From a virus: a stretch of DNA of 51,978 nt. The notes under the pieces were generated by a model that saw only the letters and a program-made list of their open reading frames with translations, was not told the origin of the DNA and ran no database searches. How positions within the stretch are numbered: the first letter of the stretch is position 1; the number at the start of each line of letters is the position of its first letter. Shown here one piece after another: positions 1 to 7,470 of this stretch. The translations under genes were made by a program, and so were the position numbers. The stretch spans positions 1 through 51,978 of IMG/VR virus record IMGVR_UViG_3300042691_030848; one strand, written 5' to 3'.

Positions 1-368
1 ATTCAATGAATAATTAGCCCCTCAAAGCTCTTCGGAGCCGCCAAGGTTAGTTTGAAGTTGATAAATGATAATCGGCCGCCTATGGTCGTTAAATAAACTG
101 GGAAACCAGGATAAAGTGAGCTACTTGACTGAAGTAGTTTGCGGTTCGAAGCAATTTGAACTCGAGTAGGCAAGCGAGATATCATTTGACCTTTAGTATC
201 GAGGGTAACACTGTAGAGAAAATGTGTTGGGTGACTAAGCGATGTGGGTCGTTTAGTTGAGTTCGGAAGAACAATAAGAATAACTCGTAGATATCAAGTA
301 AGAAATGTCGCCATCCAGCTTCATAATTGCGGGTATCAATATAAGAGGGATCTTAAAACCGAAAGGTA

Positions 369-383
369 TGTTAGAGTACAGGT
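369..383 (+). repeat. 15-nt exact repeat, copy 1, in the large ncRNA
   Basis: TGTTAGAGTACAGGT occurs here and again at 799-813. Each copy follows an ACCG (358-361 and 791-794), so ACC can pair with the terminal GGT in both places. The AGUA inside is what one strand of a loop-E (sarcin-ricin) motif looks like. This suggests the same RNA module is used twice. Confidence 0.75.
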
Positions 384-798
384 GGTGCTGTTACTAACCT
401 TGATTCAAGTCTACCAAGACTCGTTTCACGAAGGAATCTTAAAATATGGAGGTGGGGACACTTCAGAGAGTAGTTGAGTATTGACTCGTTCAAAAGATGA
501 GTTAGCTTAGGGTAAGCCACTACTTTCACAATCCACAAGTCAAAACTTAAGGACTTCACTTTTAATGAACAATTCTAAGTAAAAAATTAAGCATAAGCGC
601 TTACCAGTCACGGACGAAAATTGCCTACATAGTATCCGGTTGTCGGGTGCCAGTTTAGACCGCAAGTTTAAATTGATATCTCCGAAAGGTCTATAACACC
701 GCAAGTGTGAATCAGCTCGGCAGGGTTGAGTAGAATAAGTAAGAGGTGAGTAGTCCAAACAAGTGACTTTAAGAGTGGTTCACTTAAATAACCGGCAT

Positions 799-813
799 TG
801 TTAGAGTACAGGT
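799..813 (+). repeat. 15-nt exact repeat, copy 2, in the large ncRNA
   Basis: Second exact copy of TGTTAGAGTACAGGT, about 430 bases after the first and again downstream of an ACCG. An exact 15-mer repeat is not expected by chance in a 900-base stretch. It supports a repeated structural module rather than decayed coding sequence. Confidence 0.75.
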
Positions 814-905
814 CAAAAGCTTGTGGATATAAAGGGAAACAATAATCCGATTAAAGTTCTAACACCAAACGTGTAATCTCAGCGTTTTCTAAAAAACTAA
901 GTTAA

Positions 906-930
906 AGCGGCTTTAAGCCGCTATCTTTAT
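906..930 (+). terminator. Intrinsic terminator at the 3' end of the ncRNA
   Basis: AGCGGCU (906-912) pairs perfectly with AGCCGCU (916-922) around a UUA loop and is followed by the T-rich ATCTTTATT. It is the last GC-rich element before the first gene and plausibly defines the 3' end of the large RNA. Confidence 0.65.
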
Positions 931-996
931 TCTATACAATATTGCTATATAAAATCACAATAAGTCGTTTAACCCCGTTATTTCCCCACTTTAAAC

Positions 997-1005
997 ATAT
1001 TTATA
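997..1005 (+). promoter_or_regulatory. ATATTTATA motif (late-promoter candidate)
   Basis: ATATTTATA begins 12 bases before the ATG at 1009, the same close spacing seen at 7459, 22906 and 29022. If it were a -10-like element the transcript would start inside the gene, so the close class may act differently. The flanking AT repeat makes this copy weaker evidence. Confidence 0.35.
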
Positions 1006-1008
1006 TAT

Positions 1009-1416
1009 ATGGATATAAACAAAATTTTTGAGAATTTTAAACCTGAAGATGAGGTTAATGAAACAACACAAGTAGTTCTAGATGGTCCTATAATGTGGAT
1101 AGGTATGTTTAAAAAACTTATAGTTAACTATGAGATTTTTACTAAACAGATAATTATGTTTTTTAGAATGTCTAATCAAGACCTGGATATGGATGATATA
1201 GAACGAGCTAGTAGTTATATGGTTTATACTAGAGCGTATGATAATCTAACTAAGTTAGACCTTGAAGACTCAATACATTTAGAAGCATTAAAACTTTATT
1301 CAGATGAATCTTTTAGAACTGCTTTAAGAAATGCTCTTAAGTATTTTGAAAGTATTGAAGAATATGAGAAATGTGCTTCCTTAAAGAAAGTTCAAACTGC
1401 TGTGAACTTTTCTTAA
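1009..1416 (+). CDS. Hypothetical protein, helical, 135 aa
   Basis: First real gene after the large RNA. I do not recognise the family. The protein is acidic, has no signal peptide or membrane segment, and looks mostly alpha-helical. Near the C-terminus (about residues 113-129) a stretch reading YFESIEEYEKCASLKKVQ resembles the short UVR/UvrB-C helix-turn-helix repeat (pattern YExAxxL), but one short match is not enough to assign function. The ATG follows an AT-rich leader without a Shine-Dalgarno sequence. An independent promoter begins directly after its stop, so it is probably transcribed separately from the HD-hydrolase operon. Confidence 0.75.
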   Translation: MDINKIFENFKPEDEVNETTQVVLDGPIMWIGMFKKLIVNYEIFTKQIIMFFRMSNQDLDMDDIERASSYMVYTRAYDNLTKLDLEDSIHLEALKLYSDESFRTALRNALKYFESIEEYEKCASLKKVQTAVNFS

Positions 1417-1441
1417 AAGTAACTTGGCTCTAAAGTAACTT
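1416..1441 (+). repeat. Direct repeat AAAGTAACTT flanking a -35 element
   Basis: AAAGTAACTT occurs at 1416-1425 and 1432-1441, so the two copies overlap and follow the TTGGCT -35 box. Each unit contains AAGT and ACTT half-sites, giving partial dyad symmetry. The position fits an operator for the promoter of the downstream operon (inference). Confidence 0.5.
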
Positions 1442-1452
1442 TATAGTATAGT
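1424..1452 (+). promoter_or_regulatory. Host-type promoter P1 (TTGGCT-N17-TATAGT)
   Basis: TTGGCT at 1424-1429 and TATAGT at 1447-1452 are separated by exactly 17 bases. This matches six further promoters in the window. Expected initiation is near 1459, giving a leader of about 43 bases before the ATG at 1502, the longest among the seven. Confidence 0.65.
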
Positions 1453-1473
1453 ATAGATACGGGTTATGACAAA

Positions 1474-1487
1474 AACGTTATAACGTT
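1474..1487 (+). promoter_or_regulatory. 14-bp perfect palindrome, operator candidate
   Basis: AACGTTATAACGTT is a perfect dyad lying between promoter P1 and the start codon at 1502. It could bind a dimeric repressor or form a weak hairpin in the leader RNA. No regulator gene was identified nearby, so the role is inference. Confidence 0.45.
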
Positions 1488-1501
1488 AATAAATTATTAC
1501 T

Positions 1502-1687
1502 ATGAAAAACAGAGACGGAGTACTTAGACAACTAAATAAGATTGAATCAAGTACTAACAAATTAAATTTTTTTGTCAAACAGGGGCAACCAATTGAAGAG
1601 TATATGAAGGTACTTGATGAAATGCGAGAAGCAGTAGATCAAGCTCGTTTATATATTGAAAGTGAACCAATGACTTATAATCAATAA
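1502..1687 (+). CDS. Small coiled-coil-like hypothetical protein, 61 aa
   Basis: A 61-residue, charged, probably all-helical protein of unknown function, with heptad-like spacing of leucines and isoleucines (LRQLNKIESSTNKL, MKVLDEMREAVDQA). It is the first gene behind promoter P1 and its stop is one base before the ATG of the HD-domain gene, so the two are almost certainly co-transcribed. There is no Shine-Dalgarno sequence upstream. Length and position make a small adaptor or regulator plausible, but nothing in the sequence shows which. Confidence 0.7.
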   Translation: MKNRDGVLRQLNKIESSTNKLNFFVKQGQPIEEYMKVLDEMREAVDQARLYIESEPMTYNQ

Positions 1688-1688
1688 T

Positions 1689-2459
1689 ATGAAACTAACA
1701 GCAGAACAAATTTTAGAAAACTGGGAAGAGTTTTTAGGTAATATTGAAGTATATATTACTGGAGATAGAAAAGACCAACTATTAGCTTTCTATGAGAAAT
1801 ACGCTGAACGCATTATGATGATGCCTGCAGCTCATAAAAAAGAATACCACAACTCATTTCCAGGTGGTTACGTTGAACACGTTAACCGAGTAGTTCAAGG
1901 AGCACTTAAATTACATTATGTATGGGAAGAAATGGGAGTAGATACTTCTACTTACACTCTTGAAGAATTAGTATTTTCAGCTTTAAACCATGACTTAGGA
2001 AAAATGGGTGATGAAAATAATGACGCTTATATTCCTCAGGACGACCAATGGAGAAAAGATAAATTAGGTGAAGATTATAAATTCAATGATAAACTTGAGT
2101 ATATGTCTGTACCAGATAGAGGTATTCACCTCTTAATGACTCATGGTATTATGATGTCACGTAACGAGTGGTTAGCAATTAAACTACATGATGGTTTATA
2201 TGATGAAGCAAATAAATCATATTTAATGTCATTTAACCCAGAAACAAAACCTCGTACTTCACTAATTTACATTGTACACCAAGCTGACTTAATGGCAGCT
2301 CGAATTGAATTTGAGCGTGAATGGAACCCTAAACTTAAAAAAGGGAATATTAAAGCTCCAATCAATACTAAAGTAAATGAGAAAAAAGCTCCAATTAAAA
2401 CTAAAGCACTTAGTAATATTAAGAGTGATAGTTTAAAAAATATTTTTGACAAACTATGA
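1689..2459 (+). CDS. HD-domain metal-dependent phosphohydrolase
   Basis: A 256-residue HD-superfamily protein. The metal-binding set is visible: H64 in YVEHV, the doublet H101-D102 in LNHDLGK, further histidines at 152 and 167, and D200 in HQAD. The spacing resembles the HD domain of YhaM-type exoribonucleases and other nucleotide phosphohydrolases, which use divalent metal to cleave phosphoester bonds. The residues after about 215 form a lysine-rich tail with a repeated PI(N/K)TK pattern, perhaps nucleic-acid contacting. It starts one base after the previous stop and overlaps the next gene by four bases (ATGA). The fold is secure; the substrate (RNA, dNTP or cyclic nucleotide) is not determined. 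Confidence 0.8.
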   Translation: MKLTAEQILENWEEFLGNIEVYITGDRKDQLLAFYEKYAERIMMMPAAHKKEYHNSFPGGYVEHVNRVVQGALKLHYVWEEMGVDTSTYTLEELVFSALNHDLGKMGDENNDAYIPQDDQWRKDKLGEDYKFNDKLEYMSVPDRGIHLLMTHGIMMSRNEWLAIKLHDGLYDEANKSYLMSFNPETKPRTSLIYIVHQADLMAARIEFEREWNPKLKKGNIKAPINTKVNEKKAPIKTKALSNIKSDSLKNIFDKL

Positions 2460-2731
2460 TAAGTTTAATAATTATATTAGGTTTAGCGGTCGTGATCTTA
2501 GGATACACGACCTTTAACCTTCTTAAAAAGAATGAGCGTCAAGAAGATATTCTGACCAGTTATATGGTTTATTTAAATAAAATATCTGAGATAATTGAAA
2601 TGTCTGATCAAAAACTTAAAGAAGTAGACGCTCGAGGACATTTCCAAGCAGATGATGAAGTTGGTTTTTTCTTTCAGTCTGTTAAACAAATCCAAGAAGT
2701 ATTAAACAAATTTAAAGTAAAAGATTTATGA
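2456..2731 (+). CDS. Small membrane-anchored hypothetical protein, 91 aa
   Basis: The first ~22 residues (rich in I, L, V, G) form one transmembrane helix. They are followed by basic residues (LLKKNER) and a cytoplasmic helical segment of about 65 residues, which implies an N-out/C-in single-pass inner-membrane protein. It has no lipobox or cleavable signal. It overlaps the HD hydrolase gene by four bases and the sigma-factor gene by four bases, so the three are translationally coupled. Function is unknown. Membrane tethering of a host- or RNA-polymerase-directed partner is one possibility, but that is speculation. Confidence 0.7.
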   Translation: MISLIIILGLAVVILGYTTFNLLKKNERQEDILTSYMVYLNKISEIIEMSDQKLKEVDARGHFQADDEVGFFFQSVKQIQEVLNKFKVKDL

Positions 2732-3432
2732 GTACACCTAAAAAAGGAACTCAATACTTCACTCAGGATACTGAAGATGCTATAGTTCTTTATAACAATA
2801 CTGATGATTCATCTATAAGAAGTAAAATTTATAGTGATAGAATACATTATGCTTTCTTTAAATTAACAGAAAACATAATTCACACTTTTAAATTTTATTA
2901 TACTGAAGTAGATAATATTGAGGATTTACAACATGAGATTATAACTTTTTTACTTACTAAAATACATTTATTTGATCCTAGTAAAGGAGCAAAAGCATAT
3001 TCATATTTTGGTACTATAGTAAAAAGATATTTAATCATTAATAATACTAAAAACTACAAAAAACGAGTTGATAAAGCCCCAGTGACTGAGATTGAAGCTG
3101 ATGATAAATTTAGTTATAGTATATCTGATGTTACTGAACCTACTCAAAATGATAAACTATATATGTTTATGGATGAGTATGTAGAGTATTGTACTAAAAA
3201 CATATACGAATTATTTCCTAAAGAAAACGATGCTAAAATAGCAGATGCTATATTAGAATTATTCCGTAAAAGAGACAATATAGACATTTTCAATAAGAAA
3301 GCGCTATACATTTACATTAGGGAAATTATTGATGTTAAAACCCCTAAAATCACTAAAATAGCAGATAGACTTTATGATATATTTAAAGAACATTATCTTT
3401 TCTATTTAGAAAACGGGTACACAAACTTCTAA
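2728..3432 (+). CDS. 55: Late-transcription sigma factor, gp55-like
   Basis: A 234-residue protein with a sigma region 2-like segment at about residues 40-105: NIEDLQHEI, then FDPSKGAKAYSYFGTIVKRYLI. This is the sigma-70 family pattern DLxQE...FDPxKGxxFxTYxxxxIxRxI. T4 gp55 (185 aa) uses the same domain to direct host RNA polymerase to late promoters. The C-terminal ~110 residues lack an obvious region 4, as in gp55. It sits at the end of the operon beginning at 1502 and directly before the tail block, which fits a factor that switches on structural genes. The best candidate target motif is ATATTTATA, seen upstream of many genes in this window. Assignment rests on region 2 and context. Confidence 0.72.
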   Translation: MSTPKKGTQYFTQDTEDAIVLYNNTDDSSIRSKIYSDRIHYAFFKLTENIIHTFKFYYTEVDNIEDLQHEIITFLLTKIHLFDPSKGAKAYSYFGTIVKRYLIINNTKNYKKRVDKAPVTEIEADDKFSYSISDVTEPTQNDKLYMFMDEYVEYCTKNIYELFPKENDAKIADAILELFRKRDNIDIFNKKALYIYIREIIDVKTPKITKIADRLYDIFKEHYLFYLENGYTNF

Positions 3433-3440
3433 TATTTATA
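3432..3440 (+). promoter_or_regulatory. ATATTTATA motif upstream of the tail block
   Basis: ATATTTATA overlaps the stop codon of the sigma gene and lies 30 bases before the ATG at 3462, immediately followed by a second near-copy (ATTTATT). It is a candidate late promoter for the baseplate genes. Confidence 0.5.
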
Positions 3441-3461
3441 TTTATTACTAAATAACATACT

Positions 3462-3800
3462 ATGAATGGATTAGACAATGTAGTATTTGGTGGTAAAAAA
3501 TTTTCTGATATTTTAGAAGAGATATATAACAATCAAAAGAAAAAAGATAAACAAATCTCTGCTCTTATAGCTGAATTAAAACCACTAGTACAAGAAATAG
3601 GTGACGCTACCTTAATTGTTCCTTTAATTAAAGAATACTTAGAGATAAGTGTTAAAAATGATGAGCAACTAATTAAGATGGCTACTATTATACAACGTAT
3701 TATGAATACAGGCGGTTCTGTAGAAAATGGATTTGGTATTTCTGAAGAAGAAAAAGCCCAACTGTTAGCTGAAATAGATAAGTTTAAAGAAGATAAATAA
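3462..3800 (+). CDS. Hypothetical protein at head of the baseplate operon, 112 aa
   Basis: An acidic helical protein of unknown family. An N-terminal GGKKFSDILEEIYNNQ segment leads into a long helix (roughly 20-75) and a short flexible glycine-containing loop before the C-terminal helix. Its stop overlaps the next ATG by one base, so it is translationally coupled to the baseplate hub-like gene. Because it opens the structural block behind a late-type motif, a small structural or assembly role is likely, but no homologous family is recognised. Confidence 0.65.
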   Translation: MNGLDNVVFGGKKFSDILEEIYNNQKKKDKQISALIAELKPLVQEIGDATLIVPLIKEYLEISVKNDEQLIKMATIIQRIMNTGGSVENGFGISEEEKAQLLAEIDKFKEDK

Positions 3801-5065
3801 TGGCTACATCAAGGTATGGCTTTTCAGCAGCGGTAAATAATTCTGCTCCTAAATTAGACAGAAGAACATCCACTAATAGTACAGTAAGTATTATTTCTAG
3901 TAGGGTGAAGGATATTATCTTAGATAATACTCACCCTCGTTTTGCTGAATTTGGTGAATGGAATGGGATAGGTACTATCTTTATTGAGTCAACTAAAAAC
4001 CCATTATTTTCAGAGCAAATACCTTTAATACCTGCTTATCCTGCTTTTCCTAATATTAAACAATACCCACTAATAAATGAGTTAGTACCTATTGTTTATT
4101 TAACTGACTCAGATGTTACTTCTGACACCACATCAGTATCAGCTTATTATTTACCTCCTATAAATGTTTGGAATAGCCAAGTACATAATGCTATTCCTTC
4201 TTCAAATATTTTACCTGATTCTCAACAAAAAGATTATCAACAAGTAGAAGCAGGATCAGTAAGACGAATAACAGATCAAAGCTCTGAAATTAATTTAGGG
4301 CAAACATTTAATGAAAACAATGTAATTGATATTCATCCTTTATTACCTTATGAAGGTGATATAATTTATGAAGGTCGATTTGGTAACTCTATTAGATTAG
4401 GTTCTACTGTTAGTAATGCTAATATTCCTAATAATTGGTCTTCTGTAGGAGATAATGGTTCACCTATTTTTATTCTTAGAAATGGACAAGGTTCATATAC
4501 TACTGATTCATGGGAACCAGTAACTGAAAATATAAATAATGATAAATCATCTATTTATCTAACTTCAACTCAACAAATTCCTTTAACTCCTATCTCTAGT
4601 ATAGAAGTATCATATGCTAAAAGTACTAGACCTGAAAATATAGGTAAATACTCAGAAGAACAAATAATATTAAACTCAGGTCGTTTAGTATTTAATGCTA
4701 AGAAAGATTCTATAATTTTAGGTTCAGCAAAATCTATACATTTAACAAGTAATACTTCTGTTAATGTAGATGCTGCTAAACAAATAGCTATAGTATCTCC
4801 TAAAGTATATTTAGGCTCAGCTGAAGGGACAGAAGGAACTCAACTTCAATCTTTAGTTTTAGGTGAAAACTTAAATACTTTATTAGGTGAATTATCTGTA
4901 TTTTTAAATACTCTTAATGTAGCGTTCCAAACCGCAACTGATTCTACCTCAGCTCCTATAGTATCATTACAATCTATAGCTAATGATGCTGGACAACTAG
5001 GTAAATCTATTGATAACATAGTTAAAGGTAAAAATTTACTTTCTAAACAAGTAAAAACAATCTAA
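3800..5065 (+). CDS. Baseplate hub / central spike-like structural protein
   Basis: A 421-residue virion protein, rich in S, T, N and beta-prone residues. Residues ~170-230 contain an OB-like segment (LPYEGDIIYEGRFGNSIRLG). Residues ~290-345 contain short strand repeats (LVFNAKKDSIILGSAKSIHL, then SVNVDAAKQIAIVSPKVYLG) typical of the triple-stranded beta-helix needle of VgrG/gp5-type spikes. A helical C-terminus follows. No lysozyme domain is present, unlike T4 gp5. It lies upstream of the gp25 and gp6 wedge genes, the expected neighbourhood for hub and spike proteins. I assign it as the functional counterpart of gp5 with moderate confidence; a tail-fibre-associated protein is the alternative. 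Confidence 0.6.
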   Translation: MATSRYGFSAAVNNSAPKLDRRTSTNSTVSIISSRVKDIILDNTHPRFAEFGEWNGIGTIFIESTKNPLFSEQIPLIPAYPAFPNIKQYPLINELVPIVYLTDSDVTSDTTSVSAYYLPPINVWNSQVHNAIPSSNILPDSQQKDYQQVEAGSVRRITDQSSEINLGQTFNENNVIDIHPLLPYEGDIIYEGRFGNSIRLGSTVSNANIPNNWSSVGDNGSPIFILRNGQGSYTTDSWEPVTENINNDKSSIYLTSTQQIPLTPISSIEVSYAKSTRPENIGKYSEEQIILNSGRLVFNAKKDSIILGSAKSIHLTSNTSVNVDAAKQIAIVSPKVYLGSAEGTEGTQLQSLVLGENLNTLLGELSVFLNTLNVAFQTATDSTSAPIVSLQSIANDAGQLGKSIDNIVKGKNLLSKQVKTI

Positions 5066-5067
5066 CA

Positions 5068-6399
5068 ATGCAAAGATTCACAGGGCAAATAGTTGATGAA
5101 AATGGTAAGAATTTAGAAGGAGCTACAGTTACTCTTAATGGGGGAGATATAACTAAAAAAACAACTACAAATAAAAATGGTTATTATACTATTATTGTAC
5201 CTAATAATGTAGATCCTACTAAAACTACATTAACATATTCTAAATCAGGATTAACTTTAAAAACAATAAAAAATCCTCAACCCACTAGTACTTTCACTCC
5301 ATCACAAGAAAGTCAAATAGATGACCTTTATGGTGGAAGATTAAATTTAAATAACAGTTTTACTAGTGGTAAATACTTGATTACTTCTTTAACTGACCAG
5401 GATAGAAATAATTTAGATTTTGAATTATTTCACTTAAAAGAATTTATTAAATCAAATCCAGGCAATTATAGTATCACTATTAAAGCCTCAGAATCTAAAG
5501 TACCTAACTATGATAGAGAAGAATTTTTAGAAGACGGTTCCCCTAACCCTAATTGGGCAGGACCTGAAGGTGAATTTAGACCTGAAGGCAGAATAGAAGC
5601 TAAAATATTATCCAATAAAAGATTTAATTCTTTAAAAAAATATATAGAAGATTCTTTCAAAGAAGAAGGATTAGATACCCCAATAGTTAAATCAGAAATT
5701 ATTGTTAGTGGTCCAGATTATGATCCTACCATACCTAAAGAAAAATATAAACAATACCAATATGTTAATTTAAACGCCTCTTTAGTGCAAGCAAATTGTA
5801 AAACTAGAACTATAGATGCCGGAGATAAAATATCAGGAGATAAACTATTATATAAACCACCAAAAGCAACCAAAATAACTTTAGATGCTTTTGAAGTACC
5901 TGATAGATTTGGGATTAATAATAAATGGCAAGACTATTATACTCAAAGTATTTCTGCTACAGGTAACCTCTTAACATGGGAATTTATAGTTTATTTATCA
6001 ATTTATGGTACATCTTTAATAAATGATGATACTATTAAAAAAACACCTGTTTTAAAAAGTGATGTAAGAAAATCATTACAAACAGATTTAGATAACAATA
6101 TACCTAGAGTAAAAGTAGAAATTGTACAATTTATTTATAATAGGATATCAAGTAGATTTGGTAAAAAAGGAGCTGATGAATGGCGTAATACAGTAAGTAG
6201 AAAATCAAATGATGAATTAATTAATAATTTATTTGAATATGTTGATACTAATGTGATTGACTATACATTTAAATATCCTATAAAGAGAGAAAATACTGTT
6301 TTATCATTAAATGAAGTAAGTGAATCTTTTATATTAAACCAACGTAAAGGAGCAATAATTTCTCCTTCTGTTTATTCTTTTAATATGTGTGATAGATGA
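5068..6399 (+). CDS. Baseplate protein with carboxypeptidase-regulatory and OmpA-like domains
   Basis: A 443-residue protein. Residues 1-75 match the carboxypeptidase-regulatory (CarboxypepD_reg, transthyretin-like) fold: FTGQIVDENGKNLEGATVTL, then TNKNGYYTI. Residues ~105-235 resemble an OmpA C-terminal peptidoglycan-binding domain, with FHLKEFIKSNPGNYSITIKA (helix then strand, like the LxxNPxxxIxIxGHTD region) followed by LSNKRFNSLKKYIEDSF (like LSxxRAxAVxxYL). The exact glycan-binding aspartate/arginine pair is not clearly conserved. It overlaps the next gene by four bases. Position next to the hub gene suggests a tail-tip or baseplate component that contacts the cell wall. The C-terminal ~200 residues are unassigned. 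Confidence 0.55.
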   Translation: MQRFTGQIVDENGKNLEGATVTLNGGDITKKTTTNKNGYYTIIVPNNVDPTKTTLTYSKSGLTLKTIKNPQPTSTFTPSQESQIDDLYGGRLNLNNSFTSGKYLITSLTDQDRNNLDFELFHLKEFIKSNPGNYSITIKASESKVPNYDREEFLEDGSPNPNWAGPEGEFRPEGRIEAKILSNKRFNSLKKYIEDSFKEEGLDTPIVKSEIIVSGPDYDPTIPKEKYKQYQYVNLNASLVQANCKTRTIDAGDKISGDKLLYKPPKATKITLDAFEVPDRFGINNKWQDYYTQSISATGNLLTWEFIVYLSIYGTSLINDDTIKKTPVLKSDVRKSLQTDLDNNIPRVKVEIVQFIYNRISSRFGKKGADEWRNTVSRKSNDELINNLFEYVDTNVIDYTFKYPIKRENTVLSLNEVSESFILNQRKGAIISPSVYSFNMCDR

Positions 6400-7454
6400 G
6401 TATTGAAAACCAAAATATAATTCCTCCAACTAACTCAAATTATGAGATATCTAGAATAACTCTTAATACTGAGCCAGACATAACAAATGTTGCTACTTCT
6501 AAAATTAATCAAAACATTAATACCCAGAAATTAGGAACAATAACTGGTGTATTAGGTTCTACTATACCTTTTGAAGTTAAAATAACAAATGTTATAAACA
6601 ATAAAAAAGGAGAAATACAATCAAAATTAATACCTTTTGTTGTACAACAATTAACACCTTTTGGAAGTGAAGCAGTACAATTTATTCTTAACAATAAAGA
6701 ATTATTAGATCCTAAAACAGATCCTAGTACTTTAGCACCCTTATTAGTTCAACTTAAACAATATGTTAATTGTCCTAACCAAAATGCTTTATTACAATTG
6801 ATTAGAAAACGTAACAATTTAGCTAATCAAATTAATAAAATGTATAATACAGTTAATACTTTAAATAAAACATTATCTACAACTAATACTATTATTACAG
6901 CAGCCCAAGTAGGGATAGCAGTTATTAAAGCAATTCCTTATCCTGCTACAGGTATTCCTCCAATAGGTTTACCTCCATTAACAACGGGTATTATTGAGAT
7001 AACAGGAGAAGTAGTTAGTAATTTATCTACATTATTAAAAAGAAGTGGTATGGTAGTTAATGCCTTAACATTAGCATCTGCTACTTTTGGAGTATTATTA
7101 GGATCTGTTTTGAGTTTATTAAATATATTAGACACTTTAATACAACAATGTTCTCAAGATCAAAATGTGCCTTTTACAACTATAAACAATGAACTAAATT
7201 TACTAGTTAACCAATCAACAGGTGTTAGTAATAGTACTGTGATAGCAGTTGATAAAACATATAAAGGATTTACTTTAGAAATTAAACTAGACGAAACAAA
7301 TACAACACAATACAAAAAACGATATGCTCAAGCTTTAAGTAAACAAGGAGTACCAGTACTTAGAACAGAATCTTCTTTTGCTTCTGATCCTCAAGTACTA
7401 ATAGATCAACTAAAATTCATAATTGATTCAAATCCTAATTTAACAGCTGAGTAA
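6396..7454 (+). CDS. Baseplate/tail structural protein of unknown family
   Basis: A 352-residue protein coupled by a 4-base overlap to the preceding baseplate gene. The middle (about residues 165-250) is strongly hydrophobic and Gly/Ala/Ile/Leu-rich (TAAQVGIAVIKAIPYPATGI, then LASATFGVLLGSVLSLLNIL). This is unusual for a baseplate protein and could be a membrane-active or tape-measure-like segment used during ejection. The flanking regions are polar and Asn/Thr-rich. No enzymatic motif is seen. The location between the hub-like and gp25 genes argues for a baseplate hub or tail-tip role (inference). Confidence 0.55.
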   Translation: MSIENQNIIPPTNSNYEISRITLNTEPDITNVATSKINQNINTQKLGTITGVLGSTIPFEVKITNVINNKKGEIQSKLIPFVVQQLTPFGSEAVQFILNNKELLDPKTDPSTLAPLLVQLKQYVNCPNQNALLQLIRKRNNLANQINKMYNTVNTLNKTLSTTNTIITAAQVGIAVIKAIPYPATGIPPIGLPPLTTGIIEITGEVVSNLSTLLKRSGMVVNALTLASATFGVLLGSVLSLLNILDTLIQQCSQDQNVPFTTINNELNLLVNQSTGVSNSTVIAVDKTYKGFTLEIKLDETNTTQYKKRYAQALSKQGVPVLRTESSFASDPQVLIDQLKFIIDSNPNLTAE

Positions 7455-7458
7455 TTAA

Positions 7459-7467
7459 ATATTTATT
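7459..7467 (+). promoter_or_regulatory. ATATTTATT motif
   Basis: An ATATTTAT core lies exactly 12 bases before the ATG at 7471, the same spacing as at 997, 22906 and 29022. It fills the only intergenic gap of this part of the baseplate cluster. Confidence 0.35.
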
Positions 7468-7470
7468 ATT

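Larger units (their letters stand above)
1..930 (+). ncRNA. Giant structured non-coding RNA, GOLLD/ROOL-type candidate
   Basis: About 900 bases without a credible coding frame, visibly richer in G and C than the rest of the window. The + strand is full of stable local hairpins. These include GCUC-UUCG-GAGC (27-38), CUGG-GAAA-CCAG (98-109), CUACUU/AAGUAG (121-137), GUUC-GGAA-GAAC (261-272), ACC-GAAA-GGU (358-367), AGUCU-ACCA-AGACU (408-421), a 7-bp stem at 484-502, GCUUA/UAAGC (505-517), and two stems with identical CGCAA loops (654-672, 696-708). The UUCG and GNRA loops are canonical only when read on +, which fixes the strand. A 15-nt repeat lies at 369-383 and 799-813, and a terminator-like hairpin closes the region at 906-922. 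Large ornate RNAs of this size (GOLLD about 800 nt, ROOL about 600 nt) are known from phages. The family assignment is inference. The 5' end may lie upstream of the window, and no tRNA was recognised inside. Confidence 0.8.

Noticed and set aside
121-165. tRNA-like T-loop (GGTTCGAA) in the large RNA
   Set aside because: No acceptor stem, anticodon arm or CCA-compatible end can be built around it. No tRNA or tmRNA was recognised anywhere in the window.
244-758. Short open frames on both strands in the first 900 bases
   Set aside because: They are short, have protein compositions unlike the rest, no codon-use similarity to neighbours, and overlap the dense hairpins of the putative RNA.
1-930. 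Group I intron or rRNA fragment
   Set aside because: No flanking exons, no recognisable group I core pairings, and no rRNA signature. The terminator at the end argues for an independent RNA.
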